A program made the translations under genes and the position numbers. Below the pieces are notes generated by a model that was given only the letters and a program-made list of their open reading frames with translations, did no database searches and was not told the DNA's origin. A stretch of DNA of 13,318 nt from an uncultured Eubacteriales bacterium (GTDB lineage: Bacteria; Bacillota; Clostridia; Peptostreptococcales; Anaerovoracaceae). The stretch covers positions 1-13,318 of the forward strand of contig CADBFL010000071.1 in NCBI GenBank assembly GCA_902793875.1. Reading direction: 5' to 3'. This document shows positions 12,851 through 13,318 of this stretch, piece after piece. Position 1 is the first letter of the stretch, and every line of letters begins with the position of its first letter.

Positions 12851-13120
12851 TCAACTTTTTTTCCTCATTTTGAATCTCTGTTTTCTCATTTGCAGCAGGA
12901 GCTGCCGGGCCTGTTCGACCGGGATAAGGTTTGTGGAACAGGAATTGCTCCTGCATAATTCCTCTGCTTCTTCGAGACTCCAGCAGGAACCGATGTGCTC
13001 ACCGGTATTTTCATCATAGCATTCATATGGGAATACATCGGTCCTGTCCCGGATGACGCCGCCGCTGACATCTTCCAGGTTTTCCGGATACAGTTCTACA
13101 ACTTCATTTTTGCCGATCAT
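12851..13120 (-). CDS. 89-residue Cys-containing peptide with a double-glycine-like leader
   Basis: ATG 13118-13120 is preceded at good spacing by GGAAGGAG, so this small ORF is probably translated. The N-terminus MIGKNEVVELYPENLEDVSGG (Gly20-Gly21) resembles a bacteriocin-type double-glycine leader (compare L-E-x-V-x-G-G). The rest is about 68 residues with four Cys (34, 46, 56, 61): YECYDENTGEHIGSCWSLEE, then AEELCRSNSCS, and a basic tail (RKQRFKMRKKS). It lies 33 bp downstream of the TGD-anchored surface protein gene on the same strand, so the two are probably co-transcribed. The segment YDENTGEHIGSCWSLEEA also looks like a small strand-strand-helix fold found in hypothetical proteins. It could be a secreted cystine-stabilised peptide or a cytosolic small protein whose GG is coincidental. 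I do not recognise a named family. Confidence 0.6.
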   Translation of the reverse strand: MIGKNEVVELYPENLEDVSGGVIRDRTDVFPYECYDENTGEHIGSCWSLEEAEELCRSNSCSTNLIPVEQARQLLLQMRKQRFKMRKKS

Positions 13121-13153
13121 TATTTAACTCCTTCCTCAGCGTCATGCTTTTTC

Positions 13154-13318
13154 TTATCTTCTCTTTCTTGCGAACGCCATTCCTGTCGTTCCGGTCAGCG
13201 CCGCGATAAGAAGCACAATCCATGCGCCGAGGGTATTATCGTCTCCGGTCTTCGCGCCCTTTGATGAGCCGCCCTTGCTGCCGTTGCCTCCTGCGCCGGT
13301 CTTCCAGACAGCCGTGAA
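13154..13318 (-). CDS. C-terminus of a TGD/TM-anchored surface protein (partial)
   Basis: The last 54 codons of a minus-strand gene that enters from the right edge. The sequence reads AVWKTGAGGNGSKGGSSKGA (a flexible Gly/Ser linker), then KTGDDNTLGAW, a hydrophobic span IVLLIAALTGTTGMAFA and RKRR-stop. This is the same kind of C-terminal anchor ([R/K]TGD, Trp, membrane span, basic end) as the IdeS-like protease at 8155-9777. It indicates an exported, cell-surface-attached protein; the function lies outside the window. Confidence 0.8.
   Translation of the reverse strand, partial: FTAVWKTGAGGNGSKGGSSKGAKTGDDNTLGAWIVLLIAALTGTTGMAFARKRR

Overview
The window reads as an accessory-rich stretch of a Bacillota genome, most likely class Clostridia (Lachnospiraceae or a related gut anaerobe). 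The reasons are strong AGGAGG-type ribosome sites, a DUF4317 protein, a short RtcB-like protein, a double-glycine peptide with a Nif11-like leader, and two surface proteins ending in a [R/K]TGD + membrane-span tail. Most genes look moderately GC-rich; the stretch around 10.5-11.6 kb is visibly more AT-rich. This placement is inference from gene content only.

Layout. 1-4035 (minus strand): the start of an NfnA/SudB-type flavoprotein, a cation-efflux (CDF) transporter whose 3' end is broken by a perfect 68-bp tandem duplication, a DUF4317 protein, a truncated DUF3089 hydrolase fragment, and an RtcB-like RNA ligase. Divergent from rtcB is a 778-residue protein (4144-6480) that joins an N-terminal two-motif phospholipase-D/Tdp1-like phosphodiesterase to a C-terminal reverse transcriptase. 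This is the best candidate for an unusual system. A perfect 10-bp hairpin closes that gene. Convergent to it lie a Nif11-like double-glycine peptide, a 226-bp structured non-coding stretch closed by an 11-bp inverted repeat, and a Fic protein.

7732-9899 (plus strand): a possible 26-codon leader ORF, then a secreted, membrane- or wall-anchored IdeS/Mac-like cysteine protease. Its signal peptide lies in a different reading frame from its catalytic domain. A strong intrinsic terminator follows. 9900-10631 is non-coding: GC-rich hairpins and then a strict 65-bp tandem array (five full units plus a partial one) of 14-bp inverted arms with two alternating loop types. Next comes an AT-rich PD-(D/E)XK nuclease-like gene with a bidirectional terminator.

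11791-12808 holds two divergent gene remnants, MobA-like and TetR-like, both missing their 5' ends at one common junction of about 20 bp. This is best read as one deletion that removed the shared promoter region. The right edge (minus strand) holds the C-terminus of a second TGD-anchored surface protein and an 89-residue cysteine-containing peptide with a double-glycine-like N-terminus.

Overall the region combines likely defence or RNA-processing enzymes (PLD-RT, RtcB-like, Fic, PD-(D/E)XK), surface/secreted factors and several decayed genes. No RiPP-maturation genes, integrase, transposase, CRISPR array, tRNA or rRNA were seen.
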